Source: Halovulum marinum (GTDB lineage Bacteria > Pseudomonadota > Alphaproteobacteria > Rhodobacterales > Rhodobacteraceae). From it: DNA of 64,000 bases. Shown in pieces: positions 33,473-42,673 of the stretch. The translations under genes were made by a program, and so were the position numbers. Every line of letters begins with the position of its first letter. Positions within the stretch are counted from its first letter, which is position 1. The stretch is taken from contig NZ_WIND01000005.1 of NCBI RefSeq assembly GCF_009697225.1, positions 1 through 64,000 of the forward strand, in the 5' to 3' direction. A model generated the notes under the pieces. The model was given only the letters and a program-made list of their open reading frames with translations. It ran no database searches and was not told where the DNA came from.

Positions 33473-33902
33473 TGAAGATCGGCGGCGGCTCGACCTCGAC
33501 CGCGGGCGGGATCAAGGTCACCACCTTCGTCGTGCTGCTGCCGGCCACCATCGACTTCTTCCGTCGCCGCGGGTCGCTGCAGGCGTCCGGCCGCTCGGTT
33601 CCGCCCGATCAGGTACACAAGGCGCTGGCGCTGGTCACGGTCTCGGGGCTGTCGGTGGTCGCGGCGATCTTCGCGATCCCGCTGATCCACGGGGGCCCGT
33701 TCCCGGCCATGGCGTTCGAGGCTGCGCCGGCCTTCGGCACCACCGGCCTGTCGCGCGGCGCGACCGCCCAGCCGGACGCGCTGGGCCGCGTGGTGATCAT
33801 GGCGCTGATGTTCTTCGGCCGGGTCGGGCCGCTGACGCTGGGGTCATGCTGGCGACGCGCACGCCGCCGCGCTACCCGCGCGAGCGGGTGTTCCCGGGCT
33901 AG
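33466..33902 (+). pseudogene. KtrB/TrkH-type K+ channel subunit, C-terminal remnant with frameshift
   Basis: From 33466 a different frame reads as the last part of a KtrB/TrkH protein: MKIGGGSTSTAGGIKVTTF (fourth pore loop and helix), later AFEAAPAFGTTGLSRGAT and MALMFFGRVGPLTLG. After 33843 the expected C-terminus ATRTPPRYPRERVFPG continues in another frame to TAG at 33900-33902, so there is also a frameshift. The N-terminal two thirds of KtrB and the C-terminal half of KtrA are missing: one deletion seems to have fused the two remnants. The tail overlaps aroA by 4 bp. Confidence 0.85.
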
Positions 33903-35185
33903 GCCCCGGCCCGGGCCTCGAAGCGCACGCCCAGCTCCGACAGCACCTCCCAGTACTCGGGCCAGGTCTTGCCGGTGCAGGCCGGGTCCAGGATGGTGAT
34001 GCCGCCGATCCGCAGCCCGGCCAGTGCGAAGCTCATGGCGATGCGGTGGTCGGCATAGGTCTCGATCCGGGTCGGCAGGGTCTGCCCGGCCAGCGACGGG
34101 TCGGCATTGACGATCAGATCGTCGCCGTCCTCGCGCGCCAGCCCGGGACGGATCCGGTTCAGCTCGGTCGCCAGCGCCGCCACCCGGTCGCATTCCTTGA
34201 CCCGCAGGTTGGCGATGCCGGTGAAGCGCACCGGGCGGTTGTTGAACGCCGCCAGCACGGCGATGGTCGGGATCGCGTCCTGCATCTGGCTGCCCTCGAT
34301 CACCTCGGGCAGGTCCGGGAACCGCGCGATCACCGCCCGCGCCTGCGCGTCGGGCTGGGTGAAGGCGTCGTCCGAGACGCCGAGGTCGATCTCGCCCCCG
34401 GTCAGCGCCTGCGCCGCCCACAGGTAGGTCGCGGCCGAGGCGTCGGGCTCGACCCGGAACTCGGCGGCGTGATAGCCGGTCGGCGCCACCCGCCAGGCGC
34501 CGTCGCCGGCGGCGCCGACCTCGGCGCCGAACCGGCGCATCGCCGCCAGGGTCAGCTCGACATAGCCGCGCGCGCCGATCTTCGGCCCGGTCAGCGCGAC
34601 CTCTACCGGCGCCGCCGCCCGCGGCGCCAGCATCAGCAGCGCCGAGACGTACTGGCTGGACAGCCCGCCGTCGATCTCGATCCGCCCGCCCGGCACGCCG
34701 CCGTTGGCGCGCACGGTGACCGGCGGGCAGCCGCCGGTGTCCTCGATGCCGATGCCCAGCCCGCCCAGCGCCGACACCAGCGGGCCGATCGGCCGCTTGC
34801 GCATGTGCGCGTCGCCGTCCACCACCACCGGCCCGTTGGCCAGGGTGACGGCGGCGGTCAGGAACCGCATCGCGGTGCCGGCATTGCCCAGCATCAGCGG
34901 CTCGGACGGGGCGCGCAGCGTGCCTTCCGAGACCACGACGAAGGTGGTGCCGTCGGGCTCGGTCACCTCGACGCCCAGCTGCCGCAGGGCGCGGGCCATC
35001 AGCGTGGTGTCGAGGCTCTTCAGCGCGCCGGTGACATGGCTGGTGCCCGGCGCCAGCGCCGCCAGCAGCAGCGCGCGGTTGGTGATCGATTTCGACCCCG
35101 GCGGGCTGGCGCGGCCGCGGATCGGGCCCTGCGCCGGAATGATGGTCAGCGCGTCGAGCGCATGGATGTCGCTGAGGTCAACCAA
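33899..35185 (-). CDS. aroA: 3-phosphoshikimate 1-carboxyvinyltransferase (EPSP synthase)
   Basis: Sixth step of the shikimate pathway: joins PEP and shikimate 3-phosphate. 428 residues. It shows PPGSKSITNRALLLAAL (about 28-44), LGNAGTAMRFLTAA with the PEP-site Gly, GGLSSQYVSALLM, RVKECDRVAALATEL and YADHRIAMSFA near the C-terminus. LGNAGTAMR is the class I (glyphosate-sensitive) form. The start is TTG (MVDLSDIHAL), after GGGGGA; no nearby ATG fits, so the first residues are uncertain. The stop overlaps the end of the KtrB remnant. Confidence 0.95.
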   Translation of the reverse strand: MVDLSDIHALDALTIIPAQGPIRGRASPPGSKSITNRALLLAALAPGTSHVTGALKSLDTTLMARALRQLGVEVTEPDGTTFVVVSEGTLRAPSEPLMLGNAGTAMRFLTAAVTLANGPVVVDGDAHMRKRPIGPLVSALGGLGIGIEDTGGCPPVTVRANGGVPGGRIEIDGGLSSQYVSALLMLAPRAAAPVEVALTGPKIGARGYVELTLAAMRRFGAEVGAAGDGAWRVAPTGYHAAEFRVEPDASAATYLWAAQALTGGEIDLGVSDDAFTQPDAQARAVIARFPDLPEVIEGSQMQDAIPTIAVLAAFNNRPVRFTGIANLRVKECDRVAALATELNRIRPGLAREDGDDLIVNADPSLAGQTLPTRIETYADHRIAMSFALAGLRIGGITILDPACTGKTWPEYWEVLSELGVRFEARAGA

Positions 35186-35325
35186 CTGCCTGTCCCCCGT
35201 ACCGTGCTGCCGCTACCAACCGAATTCCGCCGCCGGGTGCAAGGGACAAACGCGTTGCCCGCGCACGGGCGCGGTGTTGTCGGCCGACGGGCGGATGGCC
35301 GGGAATCGCTTCGGGTGGTATCATG

Positions 35326-35343
35326 GTAGCGTAGCGTAGCGTA
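35326..35343 (+). repeat. GTAGC pentanucleotide repeat before the GDSL-RTX gene
   Basis: Three perfect GTAGC units plus GTA, 20 bp before the ATG of the RTX gene and next to its GGGAGG ribosome site. Confidence 0.9.
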
Positions 35344-35363
35344 ACCAGTACCGGGAGGCAGCG

Positions 35364-36854
35364 ATGGCCTATTCGTCGGTGGTGTTCTTCGGCGACAGCC
35401 TGTCCGACAACGGCAACCTCTCGGCGCTGGTCAGCACCGCCGATCGGACGCTGCCGCCGCCGCCCTATCACGGCGGGGCGTTTTCCGACGGCCCGGTGCA
35501 TGCCGACGTGCTGCTCGAACTCACCGGCCTCGACGGCGAGAACCACGCCCTCGCCGCCGCCCGGGCGATCGGCAGCGGGACGATGACCGCGCTGCTCGCG
35601 CGCTACGACATGGTGCTGCCGGCGGGGCTGGAGGACTACGACATCAACCTCGGCGCGCAGGTGGACCGGTTCCTGGACACCGCGGGCGACCTGTCCGACA
35701 CCGCCGCGGCGCTGATGATCGGCATCAACGACCTGGGCAGCTTCCGCCCGTCGAACAATCCGATCATCGCCTTCTTCGAGATCCTCGACTTCGCCGACGA
35801 CGTGGCCGACGCGATCCGCGCCTCCGCCAGCCGGCTTGCCGATGCCGGGATCGACACGCTGATCTACTACACCCTGCCGGCAATCTCGTTCTTCCCCGCC
35901 AGCCAGCAGGTGGGCGCCGATCTGCGGGCGCTGGGCGACGATCTCGCCGGTCAGATCAACGACGAGGTGCTGGCGGACCTGAACGGCAGCCGCGCCTTTC
36001 GCGGCGTCGACATCGAGATCGTCCAGCTGGACCGGCTGGCCCGCGAGGTGCGCGACGATCCGACCGCCTTCGGCTTTTACGCCGACCTGCAGGCGTTCCC
36101 GGTGGTGACCGACCCGGACGATCCGACCGCGGTCGGGCTGGACCCGATGGGCTTCGACGCCGACCAGTTCGTGTTCTTCGACGACGTGCACCCCTCGGCC
36201 GCGTTCCACGGCCTGCTGGCGGTGTTCACCGCGGCGACGCTCGAGCTTGACGTGCAGCGCTTCCTCGGCGCCGGCGACGATATTGCCAGCTACGGCGCCA
36301 GCCGCGACTTCGTGCTGGGCGGGCAAGGCCGCGACGACATCGACACCAACGCCGGGCGCGACATCGTGCTCGGCGGGCTGGGCTGGGACACGCTGCAGGG
36401 CGGCGCCAGCGCGGACATCCTGGGCGGCGGCTCGGGCGCCGACACGGTGCTGGGCCAGCTCGGCGACGACATCATCGCCGGCGGCCGCGGCCACGACCTG
36501 CTGCGCGGCGGCGCCGGCGACGACCTGCTGATCGGCGGGCTCGGCAACGACACCCTGTTGGCCGGCGGCGGCGACGACCTGCTGTTCTACACCGACCCGG
36601 CGCTGCTGGGCCGCGCCGGCGACACCGACCTTTACGACGGCAAGGCCGGCGCCGACACCAGCTACATCGCGCTCAGCGACGCGCACTACGATGCCGTCGC
36701 CAGCGCCGCGGACACCGCCGCGGCGCTGGCGCAGATTCTGGGCCTGACGCTGCGCAACGTCGAGACGATCGAACTGCTGCGCGGCCGCGACGGGCTGGCG
36801 GAAGTGGCGCTGGCCGAGGGCTTCGGCGACGCCGACTACTGGGGGTTCGTCTGA
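35364..36854 (+). CDS. GDSL-family hydrolase fused to RTX calcium-binding repeats
   Basis: 496 residues, with two parts. The N-terminal SGNH/GDSL domain (about 1-300) has block I GDSLSDNGN (10-18, nucleophile Ser12), block III GIND (120-123) and block V DDVHPS (273-278, Asp and His of the triad), as in thermolabile-haemolysin/phospholipase-type enzymes. The C-terminal part (about 318-408) has GGxGxDxLxG nonapeptides such as GGAGDDLLIGGLGNDTL, which bind Ca2+. There is no Sec signal; RTX plus a C-terminal secretion signal point to type I export, whose genes are not in the window. Probably an extracellular esterase or phospholipase. Confidence 0.88.
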   Translation: MAYSSVVFFGDSLSDNGNLSALVSTADRTLPPPPYHGGAFSDGPVHADVLLELTGLDGENHALAAARAIGSGTMTALLARYDMVLPAGLEDYDINLGAQVDRFLDTAGDLSDTAAALMIGINDLGSFRPSNNPIIAFFEILDFADDVADAIRASASRLADAGIDTLIYYTLPAISFFPASQQVGADLRALGDDLAGQINDEVLADLNGSRAFRGVDIEIVQLDRLAREVRDDPTAFGFYADLQAFPVVTDPDDPTAVGLDPMGFDADQFVFFDDVHPSAAFHGLLAVFTAATLELDVQRFLGAGDDIASYGASRDFVLGGQGRDDIDTNAGRDIVLGGLGWDTLQGGASADILGGGSGADTVLGQLGDDIIAGGRGHDLLRGGAGDDLLIGGLGNDTLLAGGGDDLLFYTDPALLGRAGDTDLYDGKAGADTSYIALSDAHYDAVASAADTAAALAQILGLTLRNVETIELLRGRDGLAEVALAEGFGDADYWGFV

Positions 36855-36868
36855 GCGCGCCCGGCGGC

Positions 36869-37096
36869 TCAGTGGACGCTGACCGGCTGCATCTCGTTCA
36901 TGCGGGCGACGATGAACGCCTTCTCGCGGTCGTCCACCAGCGCCAGCACCTGGCCGTCGGCGCCGTTGATCGAATAGATCTCGGCCATGCCGCGGGTCTG
37001 GTCGCGGATCTCGACCGGCAGGGTCTCCGGGTCGACGCGGCGGACATAGGCGATCTGCCGGTCGTCGCCGGGTGTCATGTACGGGTAATTCGCCAT
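36869..37096 (-). CDS. DUF1150 family protein
   Basis: 75 residues, conserved alphaproteobacterial family of unknown function: YVRRVDPETLPVEIRDQ, then GMAEIYSINGADGQVLALVDDREKAF and AFIVARMNEMQPVSVH. It starts 3 bp after the hsp20 stop. DUF1150 following hsp20 is a recurrent pair and both probably belong to the same heat-shock transcript. Confidence 0.9.
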   Translation of the reverse strand: MANYPYMTPGDDRQIAYVRRVDPETLPVEIRDQTRGMAEIYSINGADGQVLALVDDREKAFIVARMNEMQPVSVH

Positions 37097-37099
37097 CTC

Positions 37100-37531
37100 C
37101 TACCTCTCCTTCCGTGCGTCGGCCGTGCCGATTTTTATCCGTTGCACGATGCTTTCCGGGGTCTGCTTGCGCAGGTCGATGTGCAGCAGGCCGTTCTCCA
37201 GGTGCGCGCCGGCGACCTCGACGCCGTCGGCCAGCACGAACTGGCGCTGGAACTGGCGTGCGGCGATGCCGCGATGCAGGAACACCCGCTCGTGGGCGTC
37301 GTCTTCCTGCTTGCCGCGCACCACCAGTTGCGCGCTCTCCAGCGTGATCGACAGGTCGGTTTCGGCGAACCCGGCGACGGCGATGGTGATGCGGTAGACG
37401 CCTTCGCCCCTGCTTTCGATATTGTAGGGCGGATAGCCGTCATTGCCATTCTTGGCGGTGCGTTCCAGCATCCGCTCCAACTGCTCGAACCCCAGCAGGT
37501 AGGGATGAGAGGCAAAGCTTGCCTTGGTCAT
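37100..37531 (-). CDS. hsp20: Small heat shock protein, Hsp20 family
   Basis: 143-residue holdase of the class IbpA. The alpha-crystallin domain runs about 38-130: YPPYNIESRGEGVYRITIAVAG, LVVRGKQEDD, and YLHRGIA-like FLHRGIAARQF, ending in ENGLLHIDLRKQTPE. The N-terminal arm has HPYLLGFEQLERML, common to IbpA-like proteins. The ATG follows an AACAAGGG region. A sigma-32-type promoter lies about 70 bp upstream, and DUF1150 follows 3 bp later. Confidence 0.92.
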   Translation of the reverse strand: MTKASFASHPYLLGFEQLERMLERTAKNGNDGYPPYNIESRGEGVYRITIAVAGFAETDLSITLESAQLVVRGKQEDDAHERVFLHRGIAARQFQRQFVLADGVEVAGAHLENGLLHIDLRKQTPESIVQRIKIGTADARKER

Positions 37532-37599
37532 TGTGTTCGGCCCTTGTTCAAGCGACAGCGGCGGCGGGGTCCCGAATTCGGCGGCCCTGCCACTTGAAA

Positions 37600-37628
37600 A
37601 CATGGGGAGTGCAGGGGCATAAGACAAG
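37600..37628 (-). promoter_or_regulatory. Sigma-32-type promoter for hsp20
   Basis: On the minus strand CTTGTCT (from 37628), 14 nt, then CCCCATGT (37607-37600) matches the E. coli sigma-32 pattern CTTGAAA-N11/16-CCCCATNT, with a perfect -10 box. It is about 70 bp before the hsp20 ATG. Confidence 0.75.
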
Positions 37629-37653
37629 GGATCCGAAGCCGTGGACCCCCGCC

Positions 37654-37872
37654 ATGACACATGCCGACAAGATGGAGCGCCTGGAGATCCTGCGCGCAAG
37701 GCTCGGCGTCCTGCGCGAGGAACACCGCGACCTCGACGAGGCGATCCGCGTCATGGAGGACCGCGCCGGCGCCGACATGCTGACGCTGCGCCGGATGAAG
37801 AAGCGCAAGCTGGCGCTGAAGGACCAGATCGCCCGGATCGAGGACGAACTCACCCCCGACATCATCGCATGA
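37654..37872 (+). CDS. DUF465 family protein
   Basis: 72 residues, helical hairpin: [26 protein letters not shown], then [18 protein letters not shown], ending in DELTPDIIA. This is the YdcH/DUF465 family, small cytosolic proteins of unknown role that are frequent in alphaproteobacteria. It is divergent from hsp20 and 28 bp before purE, so it may be in the purine operon. Confidence 0.9.
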   Translation: MTHADKMERLEILRARLGVLREEHRDLDEAIRVMEDRAGADMLTLRRMKKRKLALKDQIARIEDELTPDIIA

Positions 37873-37900
37873 CGTCATTGCCCGAAGGAACTCCGCACGC

Positions 37901-38389
37901 ATGACCCGCCCGCTGATCGGCATCGTCATGGGCAGCCAGTCGGACTGGCCGACCATGAAGGCCGCCGCCGACATCCTCGACGCGCTGGACATCGCGTGGG
38001 AGGCGAAGATCGTCTCGGCGCACCGCACGCCGGACCGGATGTTCGCCTATGCCGAGGCGGCGGCGGGGCGCGGGCTGCGCGCGCTCGTCGCCGGCGCCGG
38101 CGGCGCGGCGCACCTGCCGGGGATGCTGGCCGCCAAGACCCGGCTGCCGGTGCTGGGCGTGCCGGTGCAGTCGCGGGCGCTGTCGGGGCTCGATTCGCTG
38201 CTTTCGATCGTGCAGATGCCCAGGGGCGTGCCGGTCGGCACGCTGGCGATCGGCGAGGCCGGGGCCGCCAACGCCGCACTGCTGGCGGCGGCGATGCTGG
38301 CCACCACCGACGACGGCCTGGCCGCGCGGCTGGAGGCCTGGCGCGCGGCCCAGACCGACGCCATCGCCGAGGAGCCGTCAAGTGACTGA
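37901..38389 (+). CDS. purE: 5-(carboxyamino)imidazole ribonucleotide mutase
   Basis: 162 residues. Converts N5-CAIR to CAIR in purine synthesis. It has [16 protein letters not shown] (6-21), SAHRTPDRM with the catalytic His, and [13 protein letters not shown] followed by [20 protein letters not shown], as in class I PurE. Its 3' end overlaps purK by 8 bp. Confidence 0.97.
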   Translation: MTRPLIGIVMGSQSDWPTMKAAADILDALDIAWEAKIVSAHRTPDRMFAYAEAAAGRGLRALVAGAGGAAHLPGMLAAKTRLPVLGVPVQSRALSGLDSLLSIVQMPRGVPVGTLAIGEAGAANAALLAAAMLATTDDGLAARLEAWRAAQTDAIAEEPSSD

Positions 38390-39446
38390 CGCGCTGGCGC
38401 CGGGCGCGACCATCGGCATCCTCGGCGGCGGGCAGCTGGGCCGGATGCTGGCGCTGGCGGCGGCGCGGCTGGGCCTGAAGTGCCATGTCTACGACCCGGA
38501 CACCGGCGCGCCGGCGGCGCAGGTCGCCGCCGCGCACACCCATGCCGGCTATGACGACCTGGACGCGCTGCGCGGTTTCGCGGCGGCGGTCGACGTGGCG
38601 ACCTACGAGTTCGAGAACATCCCCACCGCCGCGCTCGACGCGATCGAGGCGCAGGTGCCGATCCGCCCGGGCCGGCAGGCGCTGGCGGTCAGCCAGGACC
38701 GGCTGGCGGAAAAGACCTGGCTGTCGGGCCTCGGGCTGACCGTCGCTCCGTTCGCCGCCGTCGACGACGCCGCCGGCATGGAGGCCGCTGTGGCGCGGAT
38801 CGGCGCGCCGTCGATCCTCAAGACCCGGCGTTTCGGCTATGACGGCAAGGGCCAGGCGCGGCTGCACGCGGCGGATGATGCCGCCGCAGCCTGGGCGGCG
38901 ATGAACGGCGCGCCCTCGGTGCTGGAAGGCTTCGTCGATTTCGAGCGCGAGATCAGCGTCATCGGCGCCCGCGCCGCGGACGGCCAGATCGCCTGTTTCG
39001 ACCCGGGCGAGAACGTGCACCGCAACGGCATCCTGCACACCACCACCGTGCCGGCGCGGGTCCCGCGCGCGCTGGCCACCGACGCGGTGCTGCTGGCCGG
39101 GCGGATCCTGAACGCGCTCGACTACGTCGGCGTGATCGGGGTCGAGCTGTTCGTGACGCCGTCGGGCCTCGTGGTCAACGAGATCGCCCCGCGCGTCCAC
39201 AATTCCGGCCACTGGACCCAGAACGGCTGCCTGATCGACCAGTTCGAGCAGCATGTGCGCGCAGTCGCCGGCTGGCCGCTGGGCGACGGGTCGCGGCATT
39301 CGGACGTGGTGATGACCAACCTGATCGGCGACGAGGTGTTCGCGCAGCTCGGCGTGGCCGATGCCGGCCTGCACCTCTACGGCAAGGCCGAGGCTCGGCC
39401 GGGGCGCAAGATGGGGCATCTGAACCGGATCGCGCCGCGCGCCTGA
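38382..39446 (+). CDS. purK: 5-(carboxyamino)imidazole ribonucleotide synthase
   Basis: 354-residue ATP-grasp enzyme making N5-CAIR from AIR, bicarbonate and ATP, the substrate for PurE. It shows [20 protein letters not shown] (12-31), the ATP-binding [21 protein letters not shown], and [15 protein letters not shown] followed by the usual FEQH. The GTG start lies 8 bp inside purE, giving close coupling, and a longer frame upstream has no family match. Confidence 0.96.
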   Translation: MTDALAPGATIGILGGGQLGRMLALAAARLGLKCHVYDPDTGAPAAQVAAAHTHAGYDDLDALRGFAAAVDVATYEFENIPTAALDAIEAQVPIRPGRQALAVSQDRLAEKTWLSGLGLTVAPFAAVDDAAGMEAAVARIGAPSILKTRRFGYDGKGQARLHAADDAAAAWAAMNGAPSVLEGFVDFEREISVIGARAADGQIACFDPGENVHRNGILHTTTVPARVPRALATDAVLLAGRILNALDYVGVIGVELFVTPSGLVVNEIAPRVHNSGHWTQNGCLIDQFEQHVRAVAGWPLGDGSRHSDVVMTNLIGDEVFAQLGVADAGLHLYGKAEARPGRKMGHLNRIAPRA

Positions 39447-39469
39447 CGCGCCGCGCGCGGCGGGCGGGG

Positions 39470-39502
39470 GCCTCCGGCGGGGAAATTTCGGGGAACGCGG
39501 AA
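39470..39502. repeat. Intergenic motif GCCTCCGGCGGGGAAAT, copy 2
   Basis: GCCTCCGGCGGGGAAATTTC, then GGGGAACGCGGA, between the convergent purK and pgeF genes. Its core matches the copy at 30592, which also lies between convergent genes. Confidence 0.5.
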
Positions 39503-39616
39503 GGCGGGACCGCGCCCGGATCTGGGGCGTTAACGAAGTTTTCGGATTCTGTTTCTTATCGGGATCAGTGGGTTGAGGGGGTTTTCACGGTGAAATCCCG
39601 GTTTTCACGGTCGCTT

Positions 39617-40372
39617 TCACAGCCGGATCGCCGACAGCAGGCGGCCGTAGTCGGGTTCGCCGGCATGGGTGGCGCGGCGGTAGCTGAAAAAGCGCCCGGG
39701 GTCGGAATAGGTGCAGCGGCCGATCCACTCGGCCTCGGCTACGCCGGCGGCGCGCAGCCGGTGCAGCACGAAGCCGGGCAGGTCGAACAGCAGCCGGTCG
39801 CCGGCGCCGGGCACGAAGAAGCGGTGATGGTCCGGATCCTCGTCGGTGAAGGTCTCGAAGAACTCCGGTCCGACCTCGTAGGCGCGCTGGCTGATGCAGG
39901 GCCCGACCACGGCGGCAACGCGCCCGCGGTCGGCGCCGAGGTCTTCCATCCGCGCCAGCGTCGCCTCCACGATGCCGCCGAGCGCGCCCTTCCAGCCGGC
40001 ATGGGCGGCGCCGACGACCCCCGCCTGCCGGTCGGCGAACAGCACCGGGGCGCAGTCGGCCGACAGCGCCCCGATCGCCAGACCGGGCCGGTCGGTGACC
40101 AGCGCGTCGGCCTGCGGCGGCGCCGCCAGGTCCGGGTCGGCGACCAGCGCGACGTCGGAATGCACCTGGTGCAGGGTCAGCAGCGCCTCCGCCCCCAGCG
40201 CCGCGGCGGCGCGCCGGCGGTTGATCTCGACCGCGTTCGGATCGTCCGTGCTGCCCGGCCCGCAGTTCAGCCCCTGGTGGATCCCGGCCGAGACGCCGCC
40301 GTCGCGGGTGAAGAAGCCGTGGGTGATGCCCCTCAGCAGGGGCGAGGTCAGCGGGCGCGGCTGCGGTGTCAT
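39617..40372 (-). CDS. pgeF: Purine nucleoside phosphorylase/laccase-domain protein YfiH (peptidoglycan editing factor)
   Basis: 251 residues of the PgeF/YfiH (DUF152) family. It has HGFFTRDGGVSAG, LTLHQVHS with the metal-ligand His, ADCAPVLFAD with Cys, and AAHAGWKGALGGIV with the second His, the three ligands of the Zn/Cu site. Reported roles are nucleoside phosphorolysis and removal of L-Ser-bearing muropeptides. The ATG overlaps the midA stop (TGATG), so it is part of the lgt-midA-pgeF operon. Confidence 0.92.
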   Translation of the reverse strand: MTPQPRPLTSPLLRGITHGFFTRDGGVSAGIHQGLNCGPGSTDDPNAVEINRRRAAAALGAEALLTLHQVHSDVALVADPDLAAPPQADALVTDRPGLAIGALSADCAPVLFADRQAGVVGAAHAGWKGALGGIVEATLARMEDLGADRGRVAAVVGPCISQRAYEVGPEFFETFTDEDPDHHRFFVPGAGDRLLFDLPGFVLHRLRAAGVAEAEWIGRCTYSDPGRFFSYRRATHAGEPDYGRLLSAIRL

Positions 40373-41427
40373 CAGGCGAATCCCGGCGGTTGCGGCTGGC
40401 CGGCGGGGGTCAGCGCCAGCACCTTGAACAGCGTTCCCATCTCTTCGGGGTGGGTCAGCCGGCGGTGGGCCGCGACGATCCCGGCGGCGCTGTCGCCCGT
40501 CGCCAGCGCCCGGGCGCGGGCGGTGATGCCCAGCCGTTCGAGGAACGCGCCCTGCGTCGCCAGCGGTGCGGCGCGCAACGGCGCGGCGGCCTCGGCCAGC
40601 CAGCGGAAGCCGACATGCGCGGTCAGGTCGGCCGCGCCGGCGGTCTCCAGCACCGGCGCGTAGGCGTGGCCGGTCATCGCCTGCAGCGTGTCGCCGGTGC
40701 CGTCCCAGTCGCCGTAGTCGATCACCAGCGCCGCGCCGCCCCGCGCCGCGATCACCGGCGCCAGGGCCTGGATCACCGCCTCGCCGGGGGCGCAGGTCTC
40801 GACCAGCGTGTCCGGGCCGGCGCCGGGAAAGCGGCGGTCCAGCTCGGGGTCGGCGACGGCGGGGGCCAGGCCGTAGCCCAGTCCGCCGGGGCCGGCGCCG
40901 ATCATCCGCTCGGCCCAGCCGTCGGCGGTGCGCAGGAACTGGCGCACCGGCAGCGCGTCGAAGAACTCGTTGGCGACCAGCAGCAGCGGCCGGTCGTCGG
41001 GCAGGCCGGCGGCGCTGTCGTGCCAGACCGGCGCGGCATCCGCCAGCGTCGCGGCCTGCGCGGCGCGCAGCACCGGGCTCAGCTCGACCAGGTGGACGCG
41101 GGCGGCCTGGCGGAAGCCGGGCAGCCGCGCCGCGGCGCGCAGCACGTCGGCCATCAGCGTGCCGCGGCCCGGCCCCAGCTCGGCCAGGGTGACCGCCTCG
41201 GGCGCGCCGATGTCCTGCCAGACCTGCGCCAGCCACAGGCCGACCAGCTCGCCGAACATCTGGCTGATCTCGGGGGCGGTGGTGAAATCGCCCGCCGCGC
41301 CCAGCGGGTCGCGGGTGGTGTAGTAGCCGTGCTCGGGGTCGGTCAGGCAGGCGGCCATGAACTCGGACACCCGCATCGGCCCCTCGGCGGCGATGCGCCG
41401 GGCCAGGCGTTCGGCCAGTGGCGTCAC
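40372..41427 (-). CDS. SAM-dependent methyltransferase, MidA/NDUFAF7 family
   Basis: 351 residues. It starts with [19 protein letters not shown] and carries [32 protein letters not shown], then the SAM loop [14 protein letters not shown] and [17 protein letters not shown]. These are the hallmarks of COG1565; the mitochondrial homologue NDUFAF7 methylates an arginine of the complex I subunit NDUFS2, and a like role with NuoD is possible. The GTG start overlaps the lgt stop by 4 bp (GTGA), and its own stop overlaps the pgeF start. Confidence 0.92.
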   Translation of the reverse strand: MTPLAERLARRIAAEGPMRVSEFMAACLTDPEHGYYTTRDPLGAAGDFTTAPEISQMFGELVGLWLAQVWQDIGAPEAVTLAELGPGRGTLMADVLRAAARLPGFRQAARVHLVELSPVLRAAQAATLADAAPVWHDSAAGLPDDRPLLLVANEFFDALPVRQFLRTADGWAERMIGAGPGGLGYGLAPAVADPELDRRFPGAGPDTLVETCAPGEAVIQALAPVIAARGGAALVIDYGDWDGTGDTLQAMTGHAYAPVLETAGAADLTAHVGFRWLAEAAAPLRAAPLATQGAFLERLGITARARALATGDSAAGIVAAHRRLTHPEEMGTLFKVLALTPAGQPQPPGFA

Positions 41428-42305
41428 CGCCGTCTCCGGCTGGCCAGCAGCACCAGCAGCCCGACCGCGACCATCGGCAGCGACAGCACCTGGCCCATGG
41501 TCAGGCCGAACTCGCCCAGCTGCAGGACATGGCCCAGCGGGTTGTCCTCGGTGATGAACTGCGCGTCGGCCTGGCGGAAGCCCTCGACGAAGGTGCGGGC
41601 CAGACCGTAGCCGAGCAGGAACACGCCGGTCACCCGGCCCGGCGCCTGCAGCCAGCCGCGGCGGCTGACCCCCCACAGAATCACCAGCCCCAGCAGCAGC
41701 CCCTCGAGCCCGGCCTCGTAGAGCTGGCTGGGGTGGCGGGCGCAGATCTCGGCCAGGTCGGGGCAGGTCTGCGCCGCCGGACCCGGGAACACCACGCCCC
41801 AGGGCAGGTCGGTCGGGCGGCCCCAGAGCTCGCCGTTGATGAAGTTCGCGAGGCGCCCGAGGAACAGGCCGACCGGGGTGACGGCAGCGATAGCGTCGCC
41901 GATGCGCACCATCGGCAGCCGGTTGACCAGGCTGAAGCCGACGATGCCCAGCAGCACGCCCAGCATGCCGCCGTGGAAGGACATGCCGCCCTCCCACACC
42001 GCCAGGATCGCGCCCGGGTTCTGGCTGTAGTATTCCCACTGGTAGAACAGCACGAAGCCGGCCCGCCCGCCCAGCACCACGCCCAGCACCATCCAGGTCA
42101 GCAGGTCCTCGGTGCGTTTCGGCTCCATCGGCGGGGTGCCGCCCCACAGCGCCGGGCGGCGCATCAGGCGCGCCACCAGCCACCAGCCGATCAGCAGCCC
42201 GCCGATATAGGCCAGCGCGTACCAGCGCAGCGAGAACTCCATCCCGAACAGGGTGACGGTGAACAGCGCCGGGTCGATGTCGGGAAAGGGCAGGACGGAC
42301 AGCAT
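41424..42305 (-). CDS. lgt: Prolipoprotein diacylglyceryl transferase
   Basis: 293-residue inner-membrane enzyme that adds diacylglyceryl from phosphatidylglycerol to the lipobox Cys of prolipoproteins. Seven membrane helices are expected. The family signature [14 protein letters not shown] is present, together with [11 protein letters not shown], whose His is important for activity. The start is the ATG giving [15 protein letters not shown]; a longer frame has a non-membrane, unsupported head. First gene of the lgt-midA-pgeF operon, all with overlapping stops and starts; divergent from ubiK. Confidence 0.96.
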   Translation of the reverse strand: MLSVLPFPDIDPALFTVTLFGMEFSLRWYALAYIGGLLIGWWLVARLMRRPALWGGTPPMEPKRTEDLLTWMVLGVVLGGRAGFVLFYQWEYYSQNPGAILAVWEGGMSFHGGMLGVLLGIVGFSLVNRLPMVRIGDAIAAVTPVGLFLGRLANFINGELWGRPTDLPWGVVFPGPAAQTCPDLAEICARHPSQLYEAGLEGLLLGLVILWGVSRRGWLQAPGRVTGVFLLGYGLARTFVEGFRQADAQFITEDNPLGHVLQLGEFGLTMGQVLSLPMVAVGLLVLLASRRRR

Positions 42306-42424
42306 GATACCTCGCAAGCAGACGCCCGCGGTGATCTCCTGATGCAGGGGTGAAGTCAAGCGCCGCCTTGGCAATCGGGGTGCGCGCCCCCATTATCTGA
42401 AGCAACCAGGAGGACGAGGCGACC

Positions 42425-42673
42425 ATGCAGACCCGGAACAAGATCTTCGACGACATCAGCCAGCTGATGACCAATGCCATGGGTGTCGCCCAGGGCGCGC
42501 GGGAAGAGGCCGAGACCGCCGTGCGTGGCCTGATGGACCGCTGGCTGGCCGATCGCGACCTGGTGACGCGCGAGGAGTTCGACGCGGTGCTGGCCATGGC
42601 CCAGAAGGCGCGCGAGGAGAACGCCGCGCTGCAGGCGCGGATCGAGGCGCTGGAGGCAAGGCTGGCCGAGTGA
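42425..42673 (+). CDS. UbiK family accessory factor (BMFP, DUF526)
   Basis: 82 residues. KIFDDISQLMTNAMGVAQGAREEAE is an amphipathic helix, then LVTREEFDAVLAMAQKAREEN leads into a C-terminal coiled coil ending in RIEALEARLAE. This is the family that aids ubiquinone synthesis in E. coli (UbiK) and binds membranes. The ATG follows AGGAGGA. Divergent from lgt, 119 bp between starts. Confidence 0.9.
   Translation: MQTRNKIFDDISQLMTNAMGVAQGAREEAETAVRGLMDRWLADRDLVTREEFDAVLAMAQKAREENAALQARIEALEARLAE

Noticed and set aside
35326..35343. GTAGC repeat as a CRISPR or phage attachment site
   Set aside because: The unit is only five bases with no spacers, no tRNA and no integrase nearby.
39585..39612. 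Two copies of GTTTTCACGG near the end of pgeF
   Set aside because: Short direct repeat without partners elsewhere; no role can be supported.
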